Shown piece by piece: positions 1 to 8,577 of a stretch of 64,000 nt of DNA. This stretch comes from an uncultured Chiayiivirga sp. (GTDB lineage: Bacteria > Pseudomonadota > Gammaproteobacteria > Xanthomonadales > Xanthomonadaceae), in NCBI GenBank assembly GCA_934525595.1, contig CAKSZJ010000002.1, positions 124,001-188,000 on the forward strand, given 5' to 3'. The notes beneath the pieces are model-generated. The model worked only from the letters and a program-made list of their open reading frames with translations, did not search any database and was not told the origin of the DNA. Made by a program: the position numbers and the translations under genes. The first letter of the stretch is position 1; each line of letters opens with the position of its first letter.

Positions 1-822
<822 letters not shown>

Positions 823-854
823 CCCAGGCCACGCGGGAATCGGCCGCACGATCG

Positions 855-883
855 AAAAGGCCCCGCACCGCGGGGCCTTTTTT
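855..883. terminator. Bidirectional rho-independent terminator
   Basis: A 12-bp perfect stem (855-866 with 870-881) encloses a 3-nt loop. A-rich and T-rich flanks give a U-run on either strand. It sits between the convergent gcvP end and the minus-strand DUF2231 gene, so it can serve both. Confidence 0.9.
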
Positions 884-905
884 CATTCCCGCCCATGAAG
901 ACCCT

Positions 906-1325
906 TCAGGTACGACGCCCTGCCCCGTGCACGTACACCAGCCGCGCGCCCAGGTGACCGGCGGCGACCAGCAGCAGGAACCCGACCGCGCTGGCACCCA
1001 GGGCGATGGCATCGGGCGCGGCGGGCGTGGTTCCCTCCATGCGCAGGAAGAGGCTTGCCGCATAGGCTACCCACGCGCCCAGCGCGAGCATCATGTGGTG
1101 CGTTCCATCGCGCGCTGCTGGATGCTCGTCGGGAAGACGGGCCAGCTCGTAGAAGCCCGCCGCTGCGGCCAGCAGACCCATCGCGCAGCCTATGGTCAGC
1201 AGCACGAAGCCCAGCTGCCACAGCGGCCAGCGCACCCACCACGCGCCGACGAAATCCGTCAGCGTGCCCAGCGTCCAGCAGGCCACCGGGAAATGCACCA
1301 GCGCCGGGTGCAGCGGCTGCTTCAC
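906..1325 (-). CDS. DUF2231-type integral membrane protein
   Basis: A 139-residue hydrophobic protein with about four membrane segments. It begins KQPLHPALVHFPVACW, the HPALVHFP motif typical of DUF2231 membrane proteins, whose function is unknown. I chose the GTG start at 1325 because it overlaps the TGA of the upstream gene (GTGA junction), implying translational coupling. It is the last gene of a minus-strand set with a small membrane protein and an ECF sigma factor, so it may belong to that sigma factor's stress or envelope response. Transcription ends at the terminator at 855-883. The family call is fairly sure; the role is not known. Confidence 0.75.
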   Translation of the reverse strand: MKQPLHPALVHFPVACWTLGTLTDFVGAWWVRWPLWQLGFVLLTIGCAMGLLAAAAGFYELARLPDEHPAARDGTHHMMLALGAWVAYAASLFLRMEGTTPAAPDAIALGASAVGFLLLVAAGHLGARLVYVHGAGRRT

Positions 1326-1666
1326 GGCAGCAGGATCGCAAGGATCAGGAGAGTCACGCCGGTTACCGCGAAGGCGGCGTGGGTGAACACATAGCGCTTG
1401 AGCGCCACGCGCTTGCCGAGGTGGATCGATGCCAGAAAAAACCCCAGCAGCGCCGTCACGGTCAGCACGCCCAGCGCAATCACGGGCAGGCCGCTGAGCC
1501 GTTCCATCAGGATCGTGATGATCAGCAGGGTCAGACCGGTGGCACCGAAGAGCGCATGCAGCGCGGACACCATCCAGGGCGCGAGCCGGCCGCGCAGCAC
1601 GTGCGTGGCCATGTACAGCCCGCCGGAAGCCCCAATGAGAAAGAGAATCAGTACGTACTTGAGCAT
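1322..1666 (-). CDS. Small four-helix membrane protein
   Basis: 114 residues, almost entirely hydrophobic, with about four predicted membrane helices and short polar loops (RGRLAP, HLGKR). The ATG at 1666 is preceded by GAGGAG at good spacing. The gene starts 35 bp after the ECF sigma gene and overlaps the DUF2231 gene by four bases. I do not recognise a named family. Position next to an ECF sigma factor makes a membrane-bound sensor or anti-sigma role conceivable, but no zinc-finger or RsiW-like motif is visible, so that is speculation. Confidence 0.7.
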   Translation of the reverse strand: MLKYVLILFLIGASGGLYMATHVLRGRLAPWMVSALHALFGATGLTLLIITILMERLSGLPVIALGVLTVTALLGFFLASIHLGKRVALKRYVFTHAAFAVTGVTLLILAILLP

Positions 1667-1701
1667 GAGTGCAACTCCTCGGTGTCCAGGGAGGGAAAGA
1701 G

Positions 1702-2421
1702 TCAGCAGTGATCGTCAAGTCGCGCCAGCACGGATTCGGTCACGCGGCTGCAGCGGCGTCCCAGGAAGGGGAAGGTGCCGCCAAGAGCCGCCTCGGCACG
1801 CTCGCGCAGTTCGCCCTGCAGCAGATGCCGGGCGCGATGCAGCCGGGTCTTGACGGTCTCGCTGCGAATCGCCAGCAATTCAGCGGTTTCCTCGGTCGAA
1901 CAGCCTTCGACATCGCGCAGCAGGAAGACGCTGCGAAAGGCCGGAGGCAGGGTGGCCACCGCGCGTTCCAGCAGGCGGTGCAGTTCCTCGCGCGCGGCGG
2001 CGGCGGCAGGATCGCCACCGCCTGCGCGAAACGACAGGGACGTGACGCATTCCGCATCGTGCACCGCCTCGTCCACGTCGTCGATGTCCACGGTCGGGTG
2101 CCTCCGGCGCAGGCGTTCAATGGCTTCGTTGATAGCGATGCGGCTGATCCAGGTGGCCAGCGAGGACTCGCCGCGAAAACCGTCGATCCTCTCGAAGGCC
2201 TTCAGATAGGCCTCCTGCATCACGTCCTCGATCTCGGATTCATCGTTCAGCACACCGCGCGCCACGCGGTACAGGCGCTGGTTGCAGCGCTGCATCACCT
2301 GCCGGAACGCCTCGCGCTCCCCGGCCCGTACGCATGCCACCAGCACCGCGTCGTCAAGCGCCGCGTAGTCACGCTCCACTCCCGCATCTGCCGCTCGCAC
2401 CGCATTCCCCTTCGCGTTCAT
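1702..2421 (-). CDS. ECF-family RNA polymerase sigma factor
   Basis: 239 residues. Region 2 is clear (about residues 28-105, with EIEDVMQEAYLKAFERIDGFRGESSLATWISRIAINEAIERLRRR split over helices 2.1-2.4). Region 4 follows (about 150-205: LPPAFRSVFLLRDVEGCS, then ETAELLAIRSETVKTRLHRAR, the -35-binding helix-turn-helix). The protein ends DDHC. ECF sigma factors redirect RNA polymerase to a small regulon in response to envelope or oxidative signals. The two membrane proteins downstream in the same direction are the obvious candidates for partners. The 271 bp upstream (2422-2692) hold no convincing gene and presumably the promoter. Confidence 0.93.
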   Translation of the reverse strand: MNAKGNAVRAADAGVERDYAALDDAVLVACVRAGEREAFRQVMQRCNQRLYRVARGVLNDESEIEDVMQEAYLKAFERIDGFRGESSLATWISRIAINEAIERLRRRHPTVDIDDVDEAVHDAECVTSLSFRAGGGDPAAAAAREELHRLLERAVATLPPAFRSVFLLRDVEGCSTEETAELLAIRSETVKTRLHRARHLLQGELRERAEAALGGTFPFLGRRCSRVTESVLARLDDHC

Positions 2422-2692
2422 GCCGATGGCACCGGACGTATTGCATCACGTCGCGGCGCAAAGAAGCGCACGCGCGAAACGGGCCGCGCCCGCATCACTA
2501 GACCATGGGACAACGCGCCGGGCGGCATCTCGAACCGGGGGTGCATCAGCGGGCTCCGCAGGAGTTGATTCATCCCGGCAGACGCAGCAGCGCGGGAAAG
2601 GTTCCCGCTGCGGGCCGGACAGACCAGCGCTTTCCGAAAATCCATGACGCCACGCTCGCGGCCACCCGCTGCAGCCGGTCTCTCGGGCAGAA

Positions 2693-3220
2693 TCAGCGCG
2701 CGTCGTCGCTGTGGTCTTCTGCCGGCAGCGCCTGCACCACGATGCCTGTCGGCAGTATCCGGTCGCCCGGCTGCATGTCGGCCGGGCAGTCGCCCAGCCG
2801 GCGGGCGGAAAACGCCTGCGCTTCCCGGCAGTCGGGCAGGTTGCGCGGGCACGCGTCGCGGTAGCGGGTTTCGAAGCGGCCGCTGTAGTCGGCCTGGAAA
2901 TCACCGCCAAACGTGAAGGTCGTGTCGATACGGTTGCCGTGCACGCGGCAGGCGGTGTGGACTTCCCAGCTCCCGTCTTTGCTGCGCACCTGCGGCGCGT
3001 CACAGTGTTCCTGCCCGGGTGCCTGCGACAGCAGCAGCCTGGCATCGACGTGCGCACTGGTGCATTCGCGCGTTACTACGGGACGCGCTCGGCGCACGCC
3101 CTCCGGGGTCAGGGTCACTTCCCACACACCGGGTTCGCGCTGCGGCAGTTCCGCCACCGCGCCTCCCGAGCATCCCGGGAACAACAGCATCAACGCCAAG
3201 CCGCAGACGACGGAACGCAT
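2693..3220 (-). CDS. DUF3617-like lipoprotein
   Basis: 175 residues. The start at 3220 gives an N-terminus MRSVVCGLALMLLFPGCSGG with a lipobox (LFPGC), so the protein is predicted to be lipid-anchored. The body has REPGVWEVTLTP near the start and several conserved-looking cysteines (CTSAHV, CRVHGNRIDTTFTFGGDF, YRDACP). This pattern, with the 'GxWEVT...' opening and 'YSGRFETRY' near the middle, resembles periplasmic DUF3617 proteins of unknown function. It stands alone between a terminator and an ECF sigma unit. An upstream in-frame ATG at 3331 would remove the signal sequence from the N-terminus, so it was rejected. Confidence 0.75.
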   Translation of the reverse strand: MRSVVCGLALMLLFPGCSGGAVAELPQREPGVWEVTLTPEGVRRARPVVTRECTSAHVDARLLLSQAPGQEHCDAPQVRSKDGSWEVHTACRVHGNRIDTTFTFGGDFQADYSGRFETRYRDACPRNLPDCREAQAFSARRLGDCPADMQPGDRILPTGIVVQALPAEDHSDDAR

Positions 3221-3248
3221 CGCCGGGAACCCTCTAGATCGATCAATC

Positions 3249-3282
3249 AAAAAAACGCGCGGGGCGGACACCGCCCCGCGCG
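3249..3282 (-). terminator. Rho-independent terminator of the IPTL protein gene
   Basis: Read on the minus strand, a 12-bp GC stem (3271-3282 with 3256-3267, loop of 3) is followed by seven Ts. It lies just after the stop of the IPTL-CTERM gene. Confidence 0.92.
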
Positions 3283-3296
3283 CTGCAACACCCATA

Positions 3297-4550
3297 TCAC
3301 TCGAACAGGCGGCGCCGGGTGGCAAGCCCACCCAGGCCCAGGATCGCCAGGCCCATCAGAATCAGGCCCCACTGGCCCAGGGTCGGAACGAGCGTCGGCG
3401 GAGCGCGGCAGATGTCGAGCACCGTACGGACCAACGGCCCGAGCTGCGTGATCAGCACCGACGCCGGGTCATTGCCGGAAATCGTGTAGTTGCCGTTGTT
3501 GAGCGAGTTACCCGTGGCCGACGCCGGCACCGAGACGGTCATGGTGAACGTACCCAGATCGCCAGGCTGCAGGGTACCGATGCTGCACAGCGCCGGATCG
3601 CCCGGGTTCGCAGGCGCAACGCACGTGCCACCACCGAAGCTCGGATTGCTGATGCTCACGAACGTGGTCGCCAGCGGGTCGCTGGTCTGCGGCATCTCGA
3701 CCTCGACCATGACGTTGGTCATCGGGTCGCTGCCGTTGTTCTCGTAGGTGTAGGTGTAGGTGACGTTGGTGCCCGCGCAGGCCTGCGCGGGTCCGGTTGC
3801 AGACACCCAGAGGCTCGCACCCGCCACCAGCCTGGCGGTACGCACGCCGCGCAGGTAGACCGAACCGGCGTGCGCCGTGGGCGAACAGCCCGCGGCGATC
3901 GCCTTGAGCGTCAGCGTGCTGCCCACGGTGACCACCCCAGGATTCAGGGCAACGTCGAAGGCCTGCCAGTCAGTGAACTTGTAGCCGCCGCTGGTCTGCC
4001 AGGGCACGCCGCTCTCGCCAGCGAAATTATAGGTGTGGAACAGCGACGCGCCGCCCGGCCCGGTGATCTCGATGAAGAAATAGGGTTGCTGGCTGGCGGA
4101 GTGGTTGGGATCCTCGAGCACCGGCGCCGCGTTGAAGCGCACGTGCACCCGGCCATCGGTATCCACGTCGCCGGCGGCCACGGTGATGGTCTGCTCGATC
4201 GAGCTGACCCTCCTGTTGTCGCCGTTCACCTCGTCGTGGACCCGCGCGGTATTGCCCGACCACGAAAGCGCTCCGCCGGTGCTGGCGGCGCTGCCGGGTC
4301 CGAGCACGGCGGACATCGGCGCGCCGCTGGGGGTGAGCTGCAGGTGCGCCTCGGTGGTCGGCGGGAAAGTGCCGGTGATGCCGCTGTTCGGCACGACGTA
4401 GGCGTTCTGGGTCCAGCCGGTGAAGTCGCCGGTAGCGAAGTCGCCGTTGGTGAAATCCGCCTGCGCGACCGATGCTAGGCCAAGGGACAAGGCTCCAAAC
4501 AGGGCGGCAATCGCAAAACGAGGCCGAACGCTGAGCATGGGTTTAGGCAT
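3297..4550 (-). CDS. IPTL-CTERM exosortase-sorted surface protein
   Basis: 417 residues: a Sec signal peptide (about 1-32, ending VAQA), a large beta-rich extracellular part, and a C-terminal sorting tripartite tag. The tag (about 388-417) consists of VPTLGQWG, a hydrophobic helix and the basic end RRRLFE. This is the IPTL-CTERM variant recognised by exosortase-type enzymes, which cleave and anchor or release the protein at the envelope. Residues about 265-370 contain a DUF11-like region (VTYTYTYENNGSDP, then VMVEVEMP). The start at 4550 has a strong ribosome site, AAGGAGG, eight bases upstream; a longer frame to 4676 lacks one. No exosortase gene is in the window. The function of the extracellular part is unknown; adhesion or matrix formation is a guess. 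Confidence 0.88.
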   Translation of the reverse strand: MPKPMLSVRPRFAIAALFGALSLGLASVAQADFTNGDFATGDFTGWTQNAYVVPNSGITGTFPPTTEAHLQLTPSGAPMSAVLGPGSAASTGGALSWSGNTARVHDEVNGDNRRVSSIEQTITVAAGDVDTDGRVHVRFNAAPVLEDPNHSASQQPYFFIEITGPGGASLFHTYNFAGESGVPWQTSGGYKFTDWQAFDVALNPGVVTVGSTLTLKAIAAGCSPTAHAGSVYLRGVRTARLVAGASLWVSATGPAQACAGTNVTYTYTYENNGSDPMTNVMVEVEMPQTSDPLATTFVSISNPSFGGGTCVAPANPGDPALCSIGTLQPGDLGTFTMTVSVPASATGNSLNNGNYTISGNDPASVLITQLGPLVRTVLDICRAPPTLVPTLGQWGLILMGLAILGLGGLATRRRLFE

Positions 4551-5019
4551 AGCAAATCCCTCCTTGAGGTGATGGGCAAGTACTGAATAAAACGGGGAAA
4601 CAACGAAAAAGCGGACATGATTGCCCCCATTCCCCGCCATCCCCTGGATCTGGCGCCCCGCAGGCCAAGCCGGCACCGAGGCTGCAACGGGCGCAGGATA
4701 ACATGACCCAGTTCACGGAAACACCCCCCGAACGAGGGGGCCAGCGAGGAGCACGTGCGACGAAGGGCGTCCATGACTCCGGCCGGGAAATTCACCGAAT
4801 CGGTGCAGATGACCCCGAATAGCCTGCGCGGGTCTGTCAGGACGTTCAGTTCGCCGCGACCGGCGCCGCGAGCTGCTATTCACGCGCTCGATCGATAGGG
4901 CGCGCGGCGGGGTGCGATGGTCGGCACGGGATGACGCCTGACGGCGCGACGACCTGCGCTAACGACGGATCGTGCCGTGCCGGCTCCGGAACGCTGCGAC
5001 CATCCGTGGGAAATGATGG
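4551..5019. other. Intergenic region, no gene found
   Basis: About 470 bp between two minus-strand genes. The part next to 4550 must carry the promoter of the IPTL gene; the AT-richer stretch at about 4575-4620 is the only promoter-like zone. A small CCCCC/GGGGG hairpin lies at 4725-4740 without a U-run. Open frames here have neither ribosome sites nor recognisable products. Confidence 0.5.
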
Positions 5020-7686
5020 TCAGAGGCCACGTTGCCGGAGCCAGGCCTCGACGTGTGGCAGGCGCGCTTCGCGCAGACGCACGCGGGTCTCGATGCCCAC
5101 GGCGGCGGTTTCGGCCTCGCGGCGCGAGCGCGAATCCAGGTGCCGCTCGGCGAAGACGCGGATGTTCGCGGCGGTCTCGACCTTGCGCGAGCCGGCACCA
5201 AGGCGCGGGTAATAGCGGGCGCGGGAGGTGCTGTCCACGCGCTGATCCACCGCGGCGCGATGCGCCACGGCAAAATCGAAGGCGAGGTCCGGGTGTTCGA
5301 CGGAAACGCCTGAAATCATCGCCGCGCCGTTGGTCGCCCCGGGCTCGTCGGTCAGAGCCATGTCGAGCGCGCGCCGTGCCAGCGCGACATCGGCAGCCGC
5401 GGCCAGCAGGCCGTAGTACTGGTCGCGCAGCAGGGACGAGGTTTCGCTGCGGGCCATGCCGCGGATCGTTTCCCAGGTGGCCACGTCGGCGCTGCGCGCC
5501 ACCACACCCAGTACGGTGCGGCGAAGCTCGGCCGGCAGCGCGGCGGGATCGCTCGACGAGGCATCGAAACGCCGCCGAGCCTCGGCCAGCACCTGCGGAT
5601 CCTCGAACCGGCCCAGGGTGCGGATGAGGCCGGTGCGGAGCTGACGCAGGCCTGCGTCATCCTCGCTGCGCACCTCCCAGCCCAGTGTCTGGAACTTCTC
5701 CGCCAGCCGCTTGCGCGCGAAGACACGGAACGCCCGCTGCCGTTCCGCATCGCCCTGCAGCAGGGAGTCGACATCCTCCAGCGTGCCCGACACCAATTGC
5801 CACAGCTCGGGCACGGCATCGAGCGGCACCTGCATGGCCAGATCCAGCAGGTCGGCGTCCGGCTGCAGCCCGACGCCGGCGAGCGCGCCGGCATCCAGCA
5901 TCAGGCCGAGCTGGTCGACCGCCGGCAGTGCCGCGAAGCCTGCCGTCAGCGCCTTGAAATGAGCGGGTTCGTAAAGCGTGCGGAAGTAGCCCTTCTGCCC
6001 GGCGTTGACCCGCGCCGGCGCCGCGCAGCCGGGAAGCTCCACCCGAGCGCTGCCATCGACCAGAACGCGCACCGGCTCGCCCTCGCCTGCGCGCACGCTC
6101 ACCGGCACGCGCCAGCGCAGCGGGGTCTTGTCGGGGCGATCCATCGTGAACTCGCCCTGTGTCAGCGCCACCACGGTGCGCCCCTCTACGCAGGCGCTGG
6201 ATGATCGGATCAGCGGAACGCCGGTCTGCCGGGTGAAGTCGTGCGCCACGGCCAGAAACTGGCGTCCGGGCGCAGCCTGTTCCATCGCCCGCCAGAGGTC
6301 GTCGGTCACGGCGTTGCCGTAGGCGTGCCTGCGGACGTAGCTGCGCACGCCCTCGCGCCAGGCCATCTCGCCCACGTAGTCCTCCAGCATCGCGATCACC
6401 GCCGCGCCCTTGCCGTAGGTGATGCCGTCGAAGGCCTGGCTGGCCTGCTCCACGGTCTCGACGTGCTGCACCACCGGGTGGCTGGTGGCGTAGGCGTCCT
6501 GCCCCATCGCGCCGCGGCTGGTGAATGCCGGACGGACGCCGCTGCGGTCCCACTCCGGATGCAGGGCGCGCGTCGTGCGCCCGGCCAGCCAGGTCGCAAA
6601 ACCTTCGTTGAGCCACAGGTCGTCCCACCACGCCATCGTGACCAGGTTGCCGAACCACTGGTGCGCGATTTCGTGTGCGGTGAGGGAAAACACTCGCTGC
6701 CGATCAGAGGTACTGGCGATGGACGGATCGAGCAGGAAGGAGTGCTCGAAGGTGAAGATCGCGCCCCAATTCTCCATCGCGCTGAAGAACTGGCTGCGCC
6801 CCGGTGCGGCGATGTTGTCGAGCTTGGGAAGCGGATAGGAGACGCCGAAGTAGTCGTCATACTCGCGCAGGATGTCGGAAGTGGCATCGAGCGCGAACAG
6901 CGCCTGTTCCACCTTGCCGCGCTGCGCGATCACGCCGATCTCGACATCCGAATCATGGGCCATGGCGATGCGGTCGAACTCGCCCACGGCCAGGAACAGC
7001 AGGTAGGTGGACATCCTCGGCGTGGTCTGGAACACCACCTTGCGCCGGCCGTCGCCCAGGTCTTGCGAAGAGGAAACGGGCATGTTGCTGACCACCATCT
7101 CGCCATCCCTCGCCGTCACGGCGAGGTCGAAGGTGGCCTTGTGGAACGGTTCGTCCCACGAAGGAACGAAACGGCGCGCGTCGGAGTTTTCGAACTGGGT
7201 GAAGAGCGCGCGCTTTTGCCCTTCAGCGGTGGGGTAATCAAGCGCAAACAGCCCGTTGGCCTGCGTGCCGATCCTGCCGACGTAGCGCGTGTCCAGCGTG
7301 TAGGTGCCAGGCTTGAGCGTCCTGCCGAAACGAAACGTGGCGTTCTGGCTGGCCGCATCCACGCTCACCCGGGCGCGGCGCGACGTGCCGCCGGCATCGG
7401 TCAATGTGCTGTCGGAAAACGTCATGTCCACCGCCTGCAGCACGATGCGGTCGGTGGCTTCAAGCACCTCCAGGTCGATCTTCACCCGACCTTCGAAACG
7501 CAAGGCGCCCGCATCGGGCGCGATTTCGATGGCGTAGTGCGAAGGCCGCACTCCGCGCGGCAGCTGGGTGGTGACGGTGGCGGCCAGCGCATCTCCCGCC
7601 GCTTGCGCGCCCGGCGCGGCCGATGCGAGGCAGGGCGAGCCCCCCGCCAGCGCGAGTGCCATGGAAAGGAGCAGGATGGAGCGCAT
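5020..7686 (-). CDS. Secreted M1-family zinc aminopeptidase
   Basis: 888 residues with a signal peptide (about 1-25, ending ASAAPG), so predicted periplasmic or exported. Gluzincin hallmarks: a substrate-binding SAMENWGAI motif (302-310, the family's GAMEN with Ser for the first Gly), zinc ligands HEIAHQWFGN (H338, H342), and the third ligand E361 in WLNEGFATW. The N-terminal beta domain and a long helical ERAP1-like C-terminal domain match the M1 family in order and length. These enzymes remove N-terminal residues from peptides. The start at 7686 was chosen because it gives the signal peptide and has GAGG upstream; the longer frame to 7812 does not. The gene is monocistronic in appearance. 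Confidence 0.93.
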   Translation of the reverse strand: MRSILLLSMALALAGGSPCLASAAPGAQAAGDALAATVTTQLPRGVRPSHYAIEIAPDAGALRFEGRVKIDLEVLEATDRIVLQAVDMTFSDSTLTDAGGTSRRARVSVDAASQNATFRFGRTLKPGTYTLDTRYVGRIGTQANGLFALDYPTAEGQKRALFTQFENSDARRFVPSWDEPFHKATFDLAVTARDGEMVVSNMPVSSSQDLGDGRRKVVFQTTPRMSTYLLFLAVGEFDRIAMAHDSDVEIGVIAQRGKVEQALFALDATSDILREYDDYFGVSYPLPKLDNIAAPGRSQFFSAMENWGAIFTFEHSFLLDPSIASTSDRQRVFSLTAHEIAHQWFGNLVTMAWWDDLWLNEGFATWLAGRTTRALHPEWDRSGVRPAFTSRGAMGQDAYATSHPVVQHVETVEQASQAFDGITYGKGAAVIAMLEDYVGEMAWREGVRSYVRRHAYGNAVTDDLWRAMEQAAPGRQFLAVAHDFTRQTGVPLIRSSSACVEGRTVVALTQGEFTMDRPDKTPLRWRVPVSVRAGEGEPVRVLVDGSARVELPGCAAPARVNAGQKGYFRTLYEPAHFKALTAGFAALPAVDQLGLMLDAGALAGVGLQPDADLLDLAMQVPLDAVPELWQLVSGTLEDVDSLLQGDAERQRAFRVFARKRLAEKFQTLGWEVRSEDDAGLRQLRTGLIRTLGRFEDPQVLAEARRRFDASSSDPAALPAELRRTVLGVVARSADVATWETIRGMARSETSSLLRDQYYGLLAAAADVALARRALDMALTDEPGATNGAAMISGVSVEHPDLAFDFAVAHRAAVDQRVDSTSRARYYPRLGAGSRKVETAANIRVFAERHLDSRSRREAETAAVGIETRVRLREARLPHVEAWLRQRGL

Positions 7687-7889
7687 GGGACGACCTCGCG
7701 GCATGAACGGGCATGAGCGCACGATCATCCTGCGCCATGCGGCGCACGCACAGCGCCGAAAGTCATGGGCGGCCGGACGACAGCGGCACGGCGAAGGCCC
7801 GCGGGCGCGCACACCGCGTCCCGATCAGCCGCGCGGCGGCGCCTCACGCGCGGCACGAATGCGCGTTCGGCCAGGCAAGACGGTCCGCA

Positions 7890-8477
7890 TCACTTCTGCT
7901 TCCAGGCCCCGCCCGCATCCTGGTACCACCAGCCGGCGCGCGCGCTGGAAACCCACTGCCGCGCGAAGGTCTCGCGGATCTGCTGCTCCCACTCGGGGTG
8001 GCCGTTGGCCACCGCGATCTCGCGGTAGACGGCAGCGCGGTCGCGGTTGTCGTCGGCCACCGCCTGATTGACCGCCGCGCGATCCTTGAGCCCGAGCGAG
8101 CCCGCGTCGCGCACCACCACCAGCCCGTCGCGCCCGAAGCCCAGCGCGCCCTTGTCAAAGTGCGGCGCGAGCTGGCTCTGGAAGCGCTCGGCCATGCGCG
8201 CCTGGATCGCCTGGATGGCCGGCGTGCGAATGGTGATGTCAGGGGTTTGTGCGTGCGCGCTGCCGATGAAGAACGACAGCAGCGCCATGCCGCCACCGTC
8301 CTGCCGCGGCACCGGCGCGGGGGCCTGACCGCCGGGCATCTCGTCGCCGATCACCTTCTCGACGAACTCGCGCGCCGCCTCCTGCGCCTCGGCGGCGGGG
8401 AAATACACGTTGATCGTGACGCAGGCCGAAAGCACCATCAGGCCGAACGCGGCGAAAACCCATCCCATCTTGCGCAT
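7890..8477 (-). CDS. ydbL: YdbL/DUF1318-family lipoprotein
   Basis: 195 residues with a lipoprotein signal (MRKMGWVFAAFGLMVLSAC). Right after the lipidated Cys comes VTINVYFPAAEAQEAA, then a Pro-rich linker and a helical DUF1318 region with ALGFGRDGLVVVRDA and RAAVYREIA. In E. coli YdbL is a periplasmic partner of YdbH and the lipoprotein YnbE, which together bridge the envelope for phospholipid transport. Here it follows the YdbH homologue by 100 bp in the same direction. Odd point: this YdbL-like protein is itself a lipoprotein and no separate ynbE is found between the two genes. Confidence 0.82.
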   Translation of the reverse strand: MRKMGWVFAAFGLMVLSACVTINVYFPAAEAQEAAREFVEKVIGDEMPGGQAPAPVPRQDGGGMALLSFFIGSAHAQTPDITIRTPAIQAIQARMAERFQSQLAPHFDKGALGFGRDGLVVVRDAGSLGLKDRAAVNQAVADDNRDRAAVYREIAVANGHPEWEQQIRETFARQWVSSARAGWWYQDAGGAWKQK

Positions 8478-8577
8478 GACAGACTCCGGTAGGAAACGAG
8501 GGGGACATTGGAACGCAAAGGCGGTCCGGATTGGAACAGGCGGCGCATGAACCCGGAGCGCACGAAGGCATATGCCA

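Noticed and set aside
2422..2692. Small frames between the ECF sigma and DUF3617 genes
   Set aside because: Arg/Pro/Ala-rich shadow composition and no ribosome sites.
4725..4740. CCCCC/GGGGG hairpin as a terminator
   Set aside because: Very short stem, no U-run, and not behind a gene end on either strand.
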